A stretch of 64,000 bases of DNA from JAKQDH01 sp029558835 (GTDB lineage: Bacteria > Planctomycetota > Phycisphaerae > UBA1845). Made by a program: the position numbers and the translations under genes. The stretch is taken from positions 1 through 64,000 of the forward strand of contig DAOQSN010000004.1 in NCBI GenBank assembly GCA_035356615.1, given 5' to 3'. This document shows positions 52,756 to 61,790 of this stretch, piece by piece. Position 1 is the first letter of the stretch, and the number at the start of each line of letters is the position of its first letter. The notes below the pieces were generated by a model that saw only the letters and a list, made by a program, of their open reading frames with translations, searched no databases and was not told the DNA's origin.

Positions 52756-54119
52756 GCGGATTTCCCCACGGGACGGGCCGCGCCGCCGCCGGGCAGCAGG
52801 TCGGAGCAGATGGTGGTGTCGTCCGTGCGTGCCTGGCGGGCCTGTTGCAGGGCCTCCAGCACCAGGCTCCGCATGTCCGGCTCATTCAGCCCGCTGCCCA
52901 CCACGCCGCATCGCACCTGGATGGGCACCTGCCAGCGCGGATTGTCCTCACAGACCGCCCGCAACCGGAACATCAGTTGCCCGATGATCAGGGTCGCCAG
53001 TTCGGAATCCACGCGCCGTAGCAGGAGAATGAACCGCGAACCGTCGAAGCGGCCCAGGACGTCGTCGAGCCGCACCTTGCGACGCAGCAGCGCGCACACC
53101 GCCTTCACCAGTTCGTCGGCCAGCTCCCAGCGCGCCGTGTCATGGAGCTGGCGCAGCCCCTCGACCGCAATCACCGCACAGGCCACGGGCTCGCCCTGGC
53201 GGTAGGACTCCCGCAGGGCACCCTCGGCCATCTGGAAGAAGGTGTCACGTGTCAGGACGCCGGAGATCGGATCATGCTGGGCGGCCGAGCGGCTTCCACA
53301 GACCTCTTGCAGCATCGTCCAGAACTGCTGGATGAGGCCTGCCGTGGCCGCCAGCAACGGGCCGTGCAGTTCAGGCGCCCAGGCCAGGTGCCCGGCAGCA
53401 ACCACACCAATGCGGCGGGCCCCCTGCGCGATCGGGAAGCACCAGGCCACCGGATCCTTTGCCTCCGCTGCCAGCTTGTGGACCAACTCGCCCTGCGTCG
53501 GGTCCTGCGCCACGTACGCGCGCCCCGTGGTCACGACGTGGCCGATGATACCTCGCCGCGCCGACAGCCCCGTGCCTTCCGCCGGTACCTCGGCGTCCCG
53601 CAGCGGAATGATCTCATCGCTGTTCTCGACCAGGCGGAACGGCTTGACGTGCGTCGCCCGGCAGGTCTGATACAACGCGGCCCGAATGAACTCATCGAAC
53701 TTCGGCCAGGGGTCGCGATCGTGACGATGGTCCTCCAGCCATTCGTGGTATTGCTCCAGCAGCCGACCGAGGCTGCCCAGCGCGGTCTCATACGCGGTGC
53801 GGAGGGTGCTCTCCGGTGTCACGGCCGGAGCGTGGGACGACGCGGCCTGCCGCGCCGCCGCCTCTGCGGCCGCTCGAGTCTGCCCCATTTCGCCCGACCA
53901 GGCGCCCATGGCGATGACCGCGGCCATCCCGGCCGCCAGCGCCAGGAGACGCAACGTTGTCAGTGGTGGCAGGGGACCGGTGGGAAGGTGGATGACCGCC
54001 AGCCAGAGCAGCGCGCCGAGCACGCCCAGCCCCAGGCCGCGCGTCTTGCCCAGCAGCCGACCGCCCACGCCTACCCCGAGCAGCACCGGGAACCACGGTA
54101 ACAGTAGAGCTATATCCAC
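52752..54119 (-). CDS. Membrane GAF-like protein with degenerate GGDEF domain
   Basis: A 455-residue protein: two or three N-terminal helices (about 1-80), a GAF-like domain (about 130-285; GIIGHVVTTGRAYVAQD), and a GGDEF-fold domain (about 300-430; DPISGVLTRDTFFQMAEGAL). The signature GGDEF is replaced by RFDGSRFILLLR (G-S-R-F), so cyclase activity is unlikely. It may bind GTP or c-di-GMP, or act as an adaptor. The GTG at 54119 lies just beyond the previous stop (54121-54123) with AGGGGG upstream. It is translated with the STAS gene (4-bp overlap). Confidence 0.85.
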   Translation of the reverse strand: MDIALLLPWFPVLLGVGVGGRLLGKTRGLGLGVLGALLWLAVIHLPTGPLPPLTTLRLLALAAGMAAVIAMGAWSGEMGQTRAAAEAAARQAASSHAPAVTPESTLRTAYETALGSLGRLLEQYHEWLEDHRHDRDPWPKFDEFIRAALYQTCRATHVKPFRLVENSDEIIPLRDAEVPAEGTGLSARRGIIGHVVTTGRAYVAQDPTQGELVHKLAAEAKDPVAWCFPIAQGARRIGVVAAGHLAWAPELHGPLLAATAGLIQQFWTMLQEVCGSRSAAQHDPISGVLTRDTFFQMAEGALRESYRQGEPVACAVIAVEGLRQLHDTARWELADELVKAVCALLRRKVRLDDVLGRFDGSRFILLLRRVDSELATLIIGQLMFRLRAVCEDNPRWQVPIQVRCGVVGSGLNEPDMRSLVLEALQQARQARTDDTTICSDLLPGGGAARPVGKSA

Positions 54120-54120
54120 G

Positions 54121-55440
54121 TTATGCCCCCTGGTACTCGCAGCGATGTTCCTCTTCCTCTTCCTCTTCCCAGTTGTGCCGCAGGCGTTCCGCCCGCTCCA
54201 GCATCGCCCTCCAGGCACCCTCGTCGTGCTCGAGACGCTCGCGGATCAAGGCCGCGAACACCCCTTGCAGGTGCGGATCCACGGTCGTCCCCGCCTCCTC
54301 CGCGAGGATATCCAGCGCCTTGCGCCAGTCATAGGCGCCGCGGTAGGAACGCGTCGACGTCAGGGCATCGAAGATGTCCGCAATCTGGATGAGCCGGGCC
54401 TGCAACGGAATCTCGTCGCCCTTCAGCCCCAACGGGTAGCCGCCGCCGTCGTAGTGTTCGTGATGGTGCAGCACGCCGTCCAGCGCCCCGGCGAGCTGCG
54501 GCACCGCCTGCACGACCTTGAAGCTGCGCGTCGGGTGCTCCCGCATGTGCGCCAGCTCCTCGGGCGTGAGCTTGCCCTTCTTCTTCAACACGTCGTCACG
54601 GATCCCGATCTTGCCGATGTCGTGCAGCAGCGCACTCCACTCCAGCGTCTGCAGCTCGTTCTGGTTGAGCCCCACCCGCGCCCCCAGCAGGCGGGCGTAG
54701 TAGCCCACCCGCACCGAGTGCCCGGACGTGTACTCATCCTTCTGATCCACCGTGGTCACCAGCGTGCGCACCATGGCGATCGACGTCTCGCGCAGCTCAT
54801 GGACCAGCCGATGATTGCGGATCAGGTCGCCGCAGAAGGCGATCAACGTCTCCAGCAGGTTCATGTCGCAGGCGCGGAACTCCGCCGTCCCCTGCGGCCG
54901 CGACAGCACGGCCGCGCAGACCAGCGTGTTGCCCGCACGCACCGGTGCCACCATGACCTCGACCACCTGCGGGCCGGCCGCTCCCGTTGGCGGGGTCTCC
55001 ACCCGCACGGCTCCCTGCGCGCATACCTGCTCGATAAGCTCGGCCAGCCAAGGAGTTATCTGCAAGTCCTCGGCGCGGTCCACCCAGACGCGTTCGCCCG
55101 GGCGCTGCCGCACCATGGACACCCGCCGCCCGGCGAAGCTGCGCCGGAGCCGCTCGCGGAACAGTTCGATCACCTGGGCCTCGTTGTGGACTTCCGGCAG
55201 CCGGCGGGTGACCTCGAAGACTGCCCCCAACTGCTCGTAGACGCTGAGGAGTTCCTCCGCCATGCCTTCGTGCTCGGCCACGAAACGCTCGACGCGCCCG
55301 GCCAGGTGCGCGAGCCGAGCGGCAGCCTCCTGCCCGCCGGGAAGCTGCGCGACCTCCAGACCGATGGCCTCCAACTCGCGCATCGGCGCGGCGGGCTCGG
55401 CGGGCGGGCTGTTGGGCTTGGTTGCCGTAGTGCTGGGCAC
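54121..55440 (-). CDS. HD-GYP domain cyclic di-GMP phosphodiesterase
   Basis: A 439-residue protein: N-terminal coiled coil (about 20-75), GAF-like domain (about 75-205) and HD-GYP domain (about 215-400). The HD-GYP domain has HSVRVGYYA, LLHDIGKIGI (HD 273-274), REHPTRSF, HHHEHYDGGGYP (325-336) and IADIFDALTS. The GYP triad is intact, which predicts hydrolysis of cyclic di-GMP. The tail is Glu-rich. The start is GTG 55440 with GGAGA upstream. It is the one clearly active c-di-GMP enzyme of the cluster. Confidence 0.93.
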   Translation of the reverse strand: MPSTTATKPNSPPAEPAAPMRELEAIGLEVAQLPGGQEAAARLAHLAGRVERFVAEHEGMAEELLSVYEQLGAVFEVTRRLPEVHNEAQVIELFRERLRRSFAGRRVSMVRQRPGERVWVDRAEDLQITPWLAELIEQVCAQGAVRVETPPTGAAGPQVVEVMVAPVRAGNTLVCAAVLSRPQGTAEFRACDMNLLETLIAFCGDLIRNHRLVHELRETSIAMVRTLVTTVDQKDEYTSGHSVRVGYYARLLGARVGLNQNELQTLEWSALLHDIGKIGIRDDVLKKKGKLTPEELAHMREHPTRSFKVVQAVPQLAGALDGVLHHHEHYDGGGYPLGLKGDEIPLQARLIQIADIFDALTSTRSYRGAYDWRKALDILAEEAGTTVDPHLQGVFAALIRERLEHDEGAWRAMLERAERLRHNWEEEEEEEHRCEYQGA

Positions 55441-55496
55441 CGCGGTCTCCTTCCTGTCAAGGCGAAGGGTAGTGGCACCCCACGCCGGATGGGCGG

Positions 55497-55871
55497 CTAC
55501 GAGGCGGCGGCGGCCTGGAGCAGCCGGTCAATCTCTTCCACAATCTGCGACGGTACAAACGGCTTCGGAAACAGTTGGATGCCGTAGCTGCGTATCTGTT
55601 TGCTGAGCTGCATCTGGTCACACCGCGCGGAGAGCATGAGCACCGGCACCTTCAGACCCCGGTCCTCCCGAATGGCCTTGACCAGTGCCAGACCGTCCAT
55701 CCCCGGCATGTTGACGTCCGAGATCACCAGTTCCACCGGCTCTTCGTCGAGACGTTGCAACGCCTCGACGCCGTTGCGCGCCTCGACGATGCGGTGCCCG
55801 TGCCGGTGCAGCCATAATGACAACACGCGCACGATATGGAGTTCGTCCTCAGCGATCAGTATGACAGCCAC
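55497..55871 (-). CDS. CheY-like response regulator, single receiver domain
   Basis: A 124-residue receiver domain with the acidic pair E8 D9 (IAEDE), phospho-acceptor Asp52 (ISDVNMPGMDG), Ser81 and Lys103 (FPKPF). There is no output domain, so it acts by binding a partner. The GTG at 55871 with AGGAG upstream starts 3 bases after the histidine kinase stop, so the two are a two-component pair. Confidence 0.94.
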   Translation of the reverse strand: MAVILIAEDELHIVRVLSLWLHRHGHRIVEARNGVEALQRLDEEPVELVISDVNMPGMDGLALVKAIREDRGLKVPVLMLSARCDQMQLSKQIRSYGIQLFPKPFVPSQIVEEIDRLLQAAAAS

Positions 55872-55873
55872 GG

Positions 55874-57964
55874 TTATGCTCCTGCCACGCTGCTGAGCGA
55901 CGACGCCCGGCTGCGCTCATGCGGCAAACGCACGATGAACGTGCTGCCCTCGCCCGGCTTACTCATCAGGGAGATGTCCCCTCCGTGCCGACGCACGATC
56001 TCCCGTGCCGTATACAGCCCGATACCGGTGCCGGCCTCCGCCAGGACGGCCGGGTCGTTGCCACGCTGGAACTTCTCGAATACCCGCTCCTGGTCCGCCG
56101 GGGCAATGCCGATGCCGGTGTCCTTGAAGGTGAGCACCAGCTCGTTGTGGTTGAGCTGACAGCCCACGACGACGGACCCCCCGGCCGGCGTGTACTTCAA
56201 GGCATTGCCCAGCAGGTTGTTGACCACCACCGCCAGCTTGTCCCGGTCACCCTGGACCGCTTCGAGCTTGGCGGGCAGCACGAGCTGCAGGTCGATGTTC
56301 TTCTCGTCGGCCAGCCCGCGCACGTCACGCACCCCGTCGGTCAGCAGCGCCTTGAGGTCCACCTTGTCCTCAACGAGCTCGATCGTGCCGACCTCCATCT
56401 GCGACACGCTGAGGATGTCCTCGATCAGCCGCGACAGCCGGCGGGTCTCCTTGGTGATGACGTTGTAGCACTCGGTCACCACCTTCGGATCATCGAACAT
56501 GCCGCTGGAGAGCGTCTCCGCGTACGCCCGGATGTTGGTGAGCGGCGTGCGCAGCTCGTGGGTGACCTGGGCGACGAACTCCTCGCGCGCCCGGTCGGCC
56601 CGAAGCTGCTGGCTGACGTCGCGCACCAGCACCACGCACTCGCCCTCGTGCCGCGCATCGGTCAGGGGTACGATCGACACCCGGTAGCTGCTGTTCAGTT
56701 CCGATACCTCGAGCAACTGGTTGACGGCGTCCGCGACTCCCTCGGCCGGCAGGTTCTGGCGGATCATGGCCACCAGCCGTTGCCGCAGCAGACCCGCCCG
56801 GGCGCTGCCGCCCTCGGGTTCGCCGGCCGTCTCCAGCTCGACGAGCGTAATGCCCTTCACCTTGTCCGTGTCACACCCCAGCAGGCGACCTGCCGGCGTG
56901 TTGAGATACTGAATGGCGCCTTCGTTGTTCAGATAGATGATGCCGTCGGGAAGGGCATTGAGGGCCTCGTTCATGCCCTGCCCGGCCGTCCGCTCCAACA
57001 CCCGCGAAAGCTCGCCATTCGCGCGGGTACGCTCTACTTCAGTCTGCAAGCTGGCGGTCAGTTCCACGAGTTGGTTCCAGGCCCGGGTGGCCGCGTCCTT
57101 CGCGTCGGTGATGCACAGCGCCCGCAGGTCTTCCTCGATCCCCAGGCTGCGCTGTTGCAGCCGACCCGCGATCCGCACCACGCCGCGCAACTGCCCCCTC
57201 AACGCCCGGTACACCGCGAAGAGCGCTCCACACGCCACCAGGCCCAGCGCCAATCCCCCGGAGTAATCCGCCAGCGACAGACCGTGCGTGGGCTCGAGCG
57301 GGACGATGGCTTCCAGGTACACGCCGCTCGCCTCGGCGTCCGCCCCGGCTTCCAGCGGTGCAGTCGGTGCCGCCGCAGGCCGCTCTTCCGCCTTGCCTCC
57401 GCTCTTCACCGCGGTCGTCACCGCGGGCGTGCGCGTCGCGCGGACCACGGGGATGCGGTACAGCCCGAGGGACTCAGGGTGTCCGGGCAGCGCCGTCTCC
57501 GTCACCTGCAGCGCGGTCGGGGGCCACGGGCCGGTGGCTTCGTTGGGAAGCGTCGAGCCGATCTCCAGCGTATCCGTCGCGGCCAGCACGCGTCGGCGCC
57601 CGTCCAGCACCCGTAGTTCGAGCGTGCCGATCTGCGCGGCGAACTCGCGTAACGCACGTTGGTAACGGGCCCCGGGCTCCGTGATGCCCGGCGTTCGCCG
57701 GGCATCGCCTGAACCGGTCGCGGCCTCGGCCTCACCTGGCACGGCCAACGCGTCGCTTGCTTCGCGGGACGCGGCGGCGAGCCGGCTCGCCAGCAGCTCG
57801 ACCGCGTAGGCCGTCTGGGCGCGGTACTGCTGCGCCGCGCGCAGCCGTGCGTCATGCACGCCGAGGTACCCCACTGCTCCCAGACTGATCAGGTAGATGA
57901 GGACTACCGACAGCCCGAACCAGCGCGGCACTTCCTCCGCGGTCCAGAAACGCTTGAAACTCAT
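55874..57964 (-). CDS. Membrane sensor histidine kinase with PAS domain
   Basis: About 696 residues. Helix 1 (about 15-37), an extracytoplasmic sensor region to about 225 (with a Thr/Ala/Pro-rich part), helix 2 (about 235-255), a PAS domain (about 335-455; NALPDGIIYLNNEGAIQYLN), HisKA with phospho-acceptor His in FVAQVTHELRTPL (about 469), and HATPase (N box NNLLGNALKYTP, GTGIGLYTAREIV). The start is ATG 57964; a GTG at 57979 is possible. It is the first gene of the pilus cluster and may set its activity. Confidence 0.94.
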   Translation of the reverse strand: MSFKRFWTAEEVPRWFGLSVVLIYLISLGAVGYLGVHDARLRAAQQYRAQTAYAVELLASRLAAASREASDALAVPGEAEAATGSGDARRTPGITEPGARYQRALREFAAQIGTLELRVLDGRRRVLAATDTLEIGSTLPNEATGPWPPTALQVTETALPGHPESLGLYRIPVVRATRTPAVTTAVKSGGKAEERPAAAPTAPLEAGADAEASGVYLEAIVPLEPTHGLSLADYSGGLALGLVACGALFAVYRALRGQLRGVVRIAGRLQQRSLGIEEDLRALCITDAKDAATRAWNQLVELTASLQTEVERTRANGELSRVLERTAGQGMNEALNALPDGIIYLNNEGAIQYLNTPAGRLLGCDTDKVKGITLVELETAGEPEGGSARAGLLRQRLVAMIRQNLPAEGVADAVNQLLEVSELNSSYRVSIVPLTDARHEGECVVLVRDVSQQLRADRAREEFVAQVTHELRTPLTNIRAYAETLSSGMFDDPKVVTECYNVITKETRRLSRLIEDILSVSQMEVGTIELVEDKVDLKALLTDGVRDVRGLADEKNIDLQLVLPAKLEAVQGDRDKLAVVVNNLLGNALKYTPAGGSVVVGCQLNHNELVLTFKDTGIGIAPADQERVFEKFQRGNDPAVLAEAGTGIGLYTAREIVRRHGGDISLMSKPGEGSTFIVRLPHERSRASSLSSVAGA

Positions 57965-58020
57965 CCACGCTGCATGCACGCTGCGCTGGCTCCGCTGGTC
58001 TGTGGACAGAGTACCCCCTC

Positions 58021-58062
58021 CTCGTACTTATCGAGCTTCATTTCGCAAGCCTTAACTTGCGA
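58021..58062. promoter_or_regulatory. Two short dyads between divergent genes
   Basis: CTCG-TACTTAT-CGAG (58021-58035) and TCGCAAG-CCTTAA-CTTGCGA (58043-58062) are perfect dyads in the 350-base region between the histidine kinase gene and the aminotransferase gene. They are candidate operator sites for either gene. No sigma-factor motifs are convincing, and 57965-58316 holds no gene. Confidence 0.4.
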
Positions 58063-58316
58063 GCAGACGCCCGGAGTGCTTGTCGGCATTCTCCGCGCCC
58101 ACAATCGTGAACACCGTTGTCGGCGCCGAAGGCGGCTTCACCCCAGGAATGCCGGTCCGGGAACATCGGCCCACTTGACCGCCGCGTAGCCTTCGCGTAT
58201 GCCTGCCGCGTTGCGGTCCGCCGCGCGACAGGCCCGCGCTTCAGTCCGATAGGTAGCGCCTCCGACGCGCTCGCGGGGCTCCGGCGGAGTCCGTGACCTT
58301 CAGTGGAGTAACCTGG

Positions 58317-59756
58317 ATGTCTTCAGCCTTGCCGCGCGCCGGTGCCCCCGGACAGCCAACGCTTCCGCCCTGTACGCATCAGCCCCAGCACTACGCGGGA
58401 CCTGACTACCCTGAAGTGCTCGAGCTGCGCCGACAGTACGTCGCGCCGTTCGTCTTCACGTATTACCAGCAGCCGCTGCTCATCGTCGAAGGGTACTTGC
58501 AGTATCTTTGGGACCATACGGGCAAGCGTTATCTGGACGCCGCCGCCGGCATCGCCACGATCTCCGTCGGCCACTGCCACCCCCGCGTGGTCGAGGCCGC
58601 CCGGCAACAGGTCGGCACCCTCGCCCACACGACCACCATCTACCTGCACCCGAACATCGCCCGCTACGCGGCCGCCCTCGCGCAACACTTCCCCCAGGAG
58701 AGCAAACTGGGCTCGCTGTACTTCACCAACTCCGGGTCCGAGGCGAACGAGGTGGCGACCATGCTCGCCCGGCTGCACACCGGCTCATTCGACGTAATCG
58801 CGCTGCGCAACGGCTATCACGGCGGCTCCGCTGCCACCATGGGCCTGACGGCCATGAGCAACTGGAAGTACCCGCTGCCGCATGCCCTGGGCGTGCACTA
58901 TGCGTGCCCCGGCTACTGCTACCGCTGCCCGGCCGGGCTCGAGTATCCCGCCTGTGGCCTGCGCTGCGCGCACGACATCGAGCCGCTGGTTGCCTATGAG
59001 ACCTGCGGCAAGGTGGCCGCGTTCATCGCCGAGGCGATCCAGGGTGTCGGCGGCGTCATCGAGCCGCCGCCGGGATACTTCCGGACGGTTTACGAGATCG
59101 TACGTGCCCACGGCGGCCTGTGCATCGCCGACGAAGTGCAGAGCGGCTTCGCCCGCACGGGCGAAACGTTCTGGGCGTTCGAGCACCACGGCGTAACGCC
59201 TGACGTGGTTACCTTGGCCAAGGGCATCGCCAACGGCGCCCCGCTGGGTGCGGTTGTCACGCGGCCTGACGTCGCCCAGGCCATGATGCAACGCCTGCAC
59301 TTCAACACCTTCGGCGGCAACCCGGTCTCCGCCATCCAGGGCCTGACCACGCTCCAGGTGATTGATGAGGAGCAGTTACAACGCAACGCGCGCGAAGTCG
59401 GCGGCTATCTGAGGGAACGTTTGCTCGATCTGCAACGCCGCCACCCGCTGATCGGCGACGTGCGTGGCCGGGGATTGCTGCAGGCCATCGAGCTGGTCCG
59501 CGACCGCTCCACGAAGGAGCCCGCCCGCGTGGAAACCGCGCGCATCCACGAGACCATTAAGGACCGCGGCCTGCTCTGCGGCAAGGCCGGCGTCTACGGC
59601 AACGTCCTGCGCTTCACGCCGCCGCTGTGCATCACGAAGCCGGACATCGACTTCCTGGCGCAAACGCTCGACGAGGCGCTGGGAATGGCGAAGGGCGAAT
59701 CGCGGGTGACTTCAGAATGCAGAAGGCAGAATTCAGAAAGGGACACGCACCGCTGA
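58317..59756 (+). CDS. Class III PLP-dependent aminotransferase (AGXT2-like)
   Basis: A 479-residue fold-type I aminotransferase. TNSGSEANEVA (138-148) binds the cofactor phosphate, D272 in CIADEVQSGFARTG contacts the pyridine ring, and the PLP lysine is K302 (TLAKGIANGAPLG). A cysteine group CPGYCYRCPAGLEYPACGLR (197-216) is typical of alanine-glyoxylate aminotransferase 2-like enzymes. The ATG at 58317 has GGAG eight bases upstream. The last residues (SECRRQNSERDTHR) are encoded by the repeat at 59711. Natural substrates are unknown. Confidence 0.93.
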   Translation: MSSALPRAGAPGQPTLPPCTHQPQHYAGPDYPEVLELRRQYVAPFVFTYYQQPLLIVEGYLQYLWDHTGKRYLDAAAGIATISVGHCHPRVVEAARQQVGTLAHTTTIYLHPNIARYAAALAQHFPQESKLGSLYFTNSGSEANEVATMLARLHTGSFDVIALRNGYHGGSAATMGLTAMSNWKYPLPHALGVHYACPGYCYRCPAGLEYPACGLRCAHDIEPLVAYETCGKVAAFIAEAIQGVGGVIEPPPGYFRTVYEIVRAHGGLCIADEVQSGFARTGETFWAFEHHGVTPDVVTLAKGIANGAPLGAVVTRPDVAQAMMQRLHFNTFGGNPVSAIQGLTTLQVIDEEQLQRNAREVGGYLRERLLDLQRRHPLIGDVRGRGLLQAIELVRDRSTKEPARVETARIHETIKDRGLLCGKAGVYGNVLRFTPPLCITKPDIDFLAQTLDEALGMAKGESRVTSECRRQNSERDTHR

Positions 59757-59796
59757 GTCCCCCTTTCTGAATTCTCACTTCTTCATTCTGAATTCC
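59711..59796. repeat. TTCTGAATTC-type inverted repeat overlapping a gene end
   Basis: The left arm starts TTCAGAATGCAGAAGGCAG and continues AATTCAGAAAGGG (to 59742). The right arm is CCCTTTCTGAATTCTCAC with ATTCTGAATTC (59760-59796). The left arm codes for the last residues and stop region of the aminotransferase. Confidence 0.8.
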
Positions 59797-59837
59797 GTGG
59801 GGAGCTGATCCCTGCCCCTGGGCGAAGGAGCCTGCAT

Positions 59838-60194
59838 ATGTCCAACCGTCTACAAGAGTTCCGCGCATTCCGCGAGAAGATGAATGAGCGCATCCTGGCG
59901 CAGAAGAACCTCGGCATCAACCGGTTCTTCACGCTCGATACCAAGACCTACGAGGACGGCGCGCTCGATGCCCGCACCAAGGAACTGGCGGGTCTGGCGG
60001 CCTCCATGGTGCTGCGCTGCGACGACTGCATCGCGTATCACGTGATCCGCTGCAAGGAGCTCGGCGTCACCGATGAGCAGCTCTTCGAGCTGTTCAACGT
60101 CGCTTTGATCGTCGGCGGGTCGATCGTGATCCCGCACCTGCGCCGGGCGGTGGCTCTGCTCGACGAGCTCGACGCGGACGCGCCGCAGGGATAA
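59838..60194 (+). CDS. Carboxymuconolactone decarboxylase family protein (AhpD-like)
   Basis: A 118-residue CMD-fold protein: DTKTYEDGALDARTKELAGL, then the redox pair CDDC (residues 56-59) with His three residues later (CDDCIAYHVIRCKE). This is the AhpD-type thiol centre, suggesting disulfide reductase or peroxide-linked activity. It lacks the extra elements of true decarboxylases. The start is ATG 59838. It lies downstream of the aminotransferase in the same direction, separated by the repeat. Confidence 0.92.
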   Translation: MSNRLQEFRAFREKMNERILAQKNLGINRFFTLDTKTYEDGALDARTKELAGLAASMVLRCDDCIAYHVIRCKELGVTDEQLFELFNVALIVGGSIVIPHLRRAVALLDELDADAPQG

Positions 60195-60199
60195 TGGCC

Positions 60200-60609
60200 G
60201 GGCGGAGGCGGGGGCCACGTCCGTCCTCCGGACGAAGAAGAAGGAGAGGGAAGGGCTGGCCCGCCGTCCAGGGACTCGAAGTCCCTGGCAACTACCGTGC
60301 GCCCTCCGGGCGAAGACGCACGCTCGTTCCGAATGTAAGAGCACCTCAGGGCAGTAAGGGACGCCCGCTCCTCGCCCGGAGCACGCCCACTGCTGACCCG
60401 GAGGATGCCGCCTACGCACACTGAGGACGCCCGCTGCTTACCCGCAGGGTGCTGGCCCGTCGCCCGGAGGGCGCACGACCGTTGCCAGGGCCTTCCAGGC
60501 CCTGGATTGGCCCACCCGCTCCCCTGATTCTCTGCTGCCCGGCAGGGCAGGCGCGCGTGGCGGTAGGCGACCCCTCTCTCCCCGGGAGAGGGGTGGGGGT
60601 GAGGGCGGA
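60200..60609. repeat. Cluster of short hairpin repeats
   Basis: Dyads such as CCAGGGACT/AGTCCCTGG (about 60268-60290), CGCCCTCCGGGCG and GGCCTTCCAGGCC, ending with CCCCTCTCTCCCC/GGGAGAGGGG (60569-60609). The stretch 60195-60805 holds no gene that I can support. Confidence 0.65.
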
Positions 60610-60805
60610 AGCCCATCGGGACTTAGCCTTCGCGCCCCATCACCCCGGCGGCGAGCGAAGCGCGGTCGGCGCTCACGGTTGAGCGTGATGCCCGGCGACC
60701 TGTATGTCGACTGCAGGGGGCCGACGCTACACCATGCGAACCGACGCTACACCGCGCGCGCCGATATTACGACACCCCCGCCGACACCACCGACCAACCC
60801 TGCCG

Positions 60806-61453
60806 TCAGTCCGTCGTCTTGGTGCTCGCGATGCTCGTCTGCACCGGTAGCGGCTCACACAGCATGACGTCCGCCACTTCCACGACGGCCGTCATCTTGT
60901 CCATCTGCGCAATTTGCAGCGAACGGTGCGGACTCCAGCAGCCTGACGCCAGCACCTGACGCGTTACCTGCGGGAGCAGCGGACCGCGCCAATCGTCATC
61001 GCCGAGCGCCAGCGGCGTGGCTACCACCTCGTTCCACTCCGCCACCGGCCGCTGTTGCTCGTCAACCGCTACCACGCGCACCGCCAGCACGCCCACTACC
61101 CGGTCACCCTGGTTGGTGATGGTAATGGCCGGGCGCCAGTAACCGCCCTCCTCCGGCGGGAGGAGCTGTGCCTTGATCTCCAGGTTGCCGGCGTACTGCG
61201 GCGCGCGCCGGACGTTGAACGGCTCGGCCAAGGCGGGCGGCAACCCCTTGACCAGCTCGCCGACCTTGCCGACCAGTTCCGGCACGCTCTCCAGGCCGCG
61301 CTCCGTGAGACGCAACACGTCCCCCGTCTTGCTGTCCAGCACGGCCAGCCCCGCGCCGGTGAGCAGGCCGGCCGTGACGATGAACGTGATTACCACCAGT
61401 GCGATGCTCCAAAAGAGTGCTGCGATACGTGACATACGTTGCTTCGGCTCCAT
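60806..61453 (-). CDS. Single-pass membrane protein, unknown function
   Basis: A 215-residue protein with one N-terminal membrane helix (about 13-38, FWSIALVVITFIVTAGLL), an amphipathic region and a beta-rich C-terminal domain (YAGNLEIKAQLLPPEEGGYW, with ITNQGDRVVGVLAVRVVAVD). The ATG at 61453 has GGAG about eight bases upstream. I do not recognise the family. It is divergent from the zinc-ribbon membrane protein. Confidence 0.7.
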   Translation of the reverse strand: MEPKQRMSRIAALFWSIALVVITFIVTAGLLTGAGLAVLDSKTGDVLRLTERGLESVPELVGKVGELVKGLPPALAEPFNVRRAPQYAGNLEIKAQLLPPEEGGYWRPAITITNQGDRVVGVLAVRVVAVDEQQRPVAEWNEVVATPLALGDDDWRGPLLPQVTRQVLASGCWSPHRSLQIAQMDKMTAVVEVADVMLCEPLPVQTSIASTKTTD

Positions 61454-61790
61454 GACTGCATCTCCGTCCGCGGCCCCGCGGCCGTCCGCTGGGGTCGGCG
61501 GCACTACCGTTGTCGAGAGTTCACTACGTACAACATACCCCTGCGGCCGGGACGCAGGGATTATAAATCGCGCCGGCGCTTATACCGCAAGACAGATTCT
61601 TACAGCCGCCGGAGCCAACCGCCGCTCCTGGGCGCCATGTAGGGCGGGTTCCACCTGCCGCGGGATCCGGACCCGAGCCCATCCGCCTCTTGTCGGTCGC
61701 TATTCGCTATCCGCACTTCGCTATTCCCCTTACGGGCCAACGGCCGCGTCTGTACGGGAAGCCTCGCCGGGACGATACTCCCCGGTGACC
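61454..61790. other. Divergent intergenic region with TTCGCTAT repeats
   Basis: Contains CGCTATTCGCTATCCGCAC followed by TTCGCTATTC (about 61699-61727), a short tandem-like repeat. Promoters of the two flanking divergent genes must lie here; none is convincing by eye. Confidence 0.5.

Noticed and set aside
52752..54119. Active diguanylate cyclase
   Set aside because: The GGDEF signature is G-S-R-F here, so catalytic activity is not supported.
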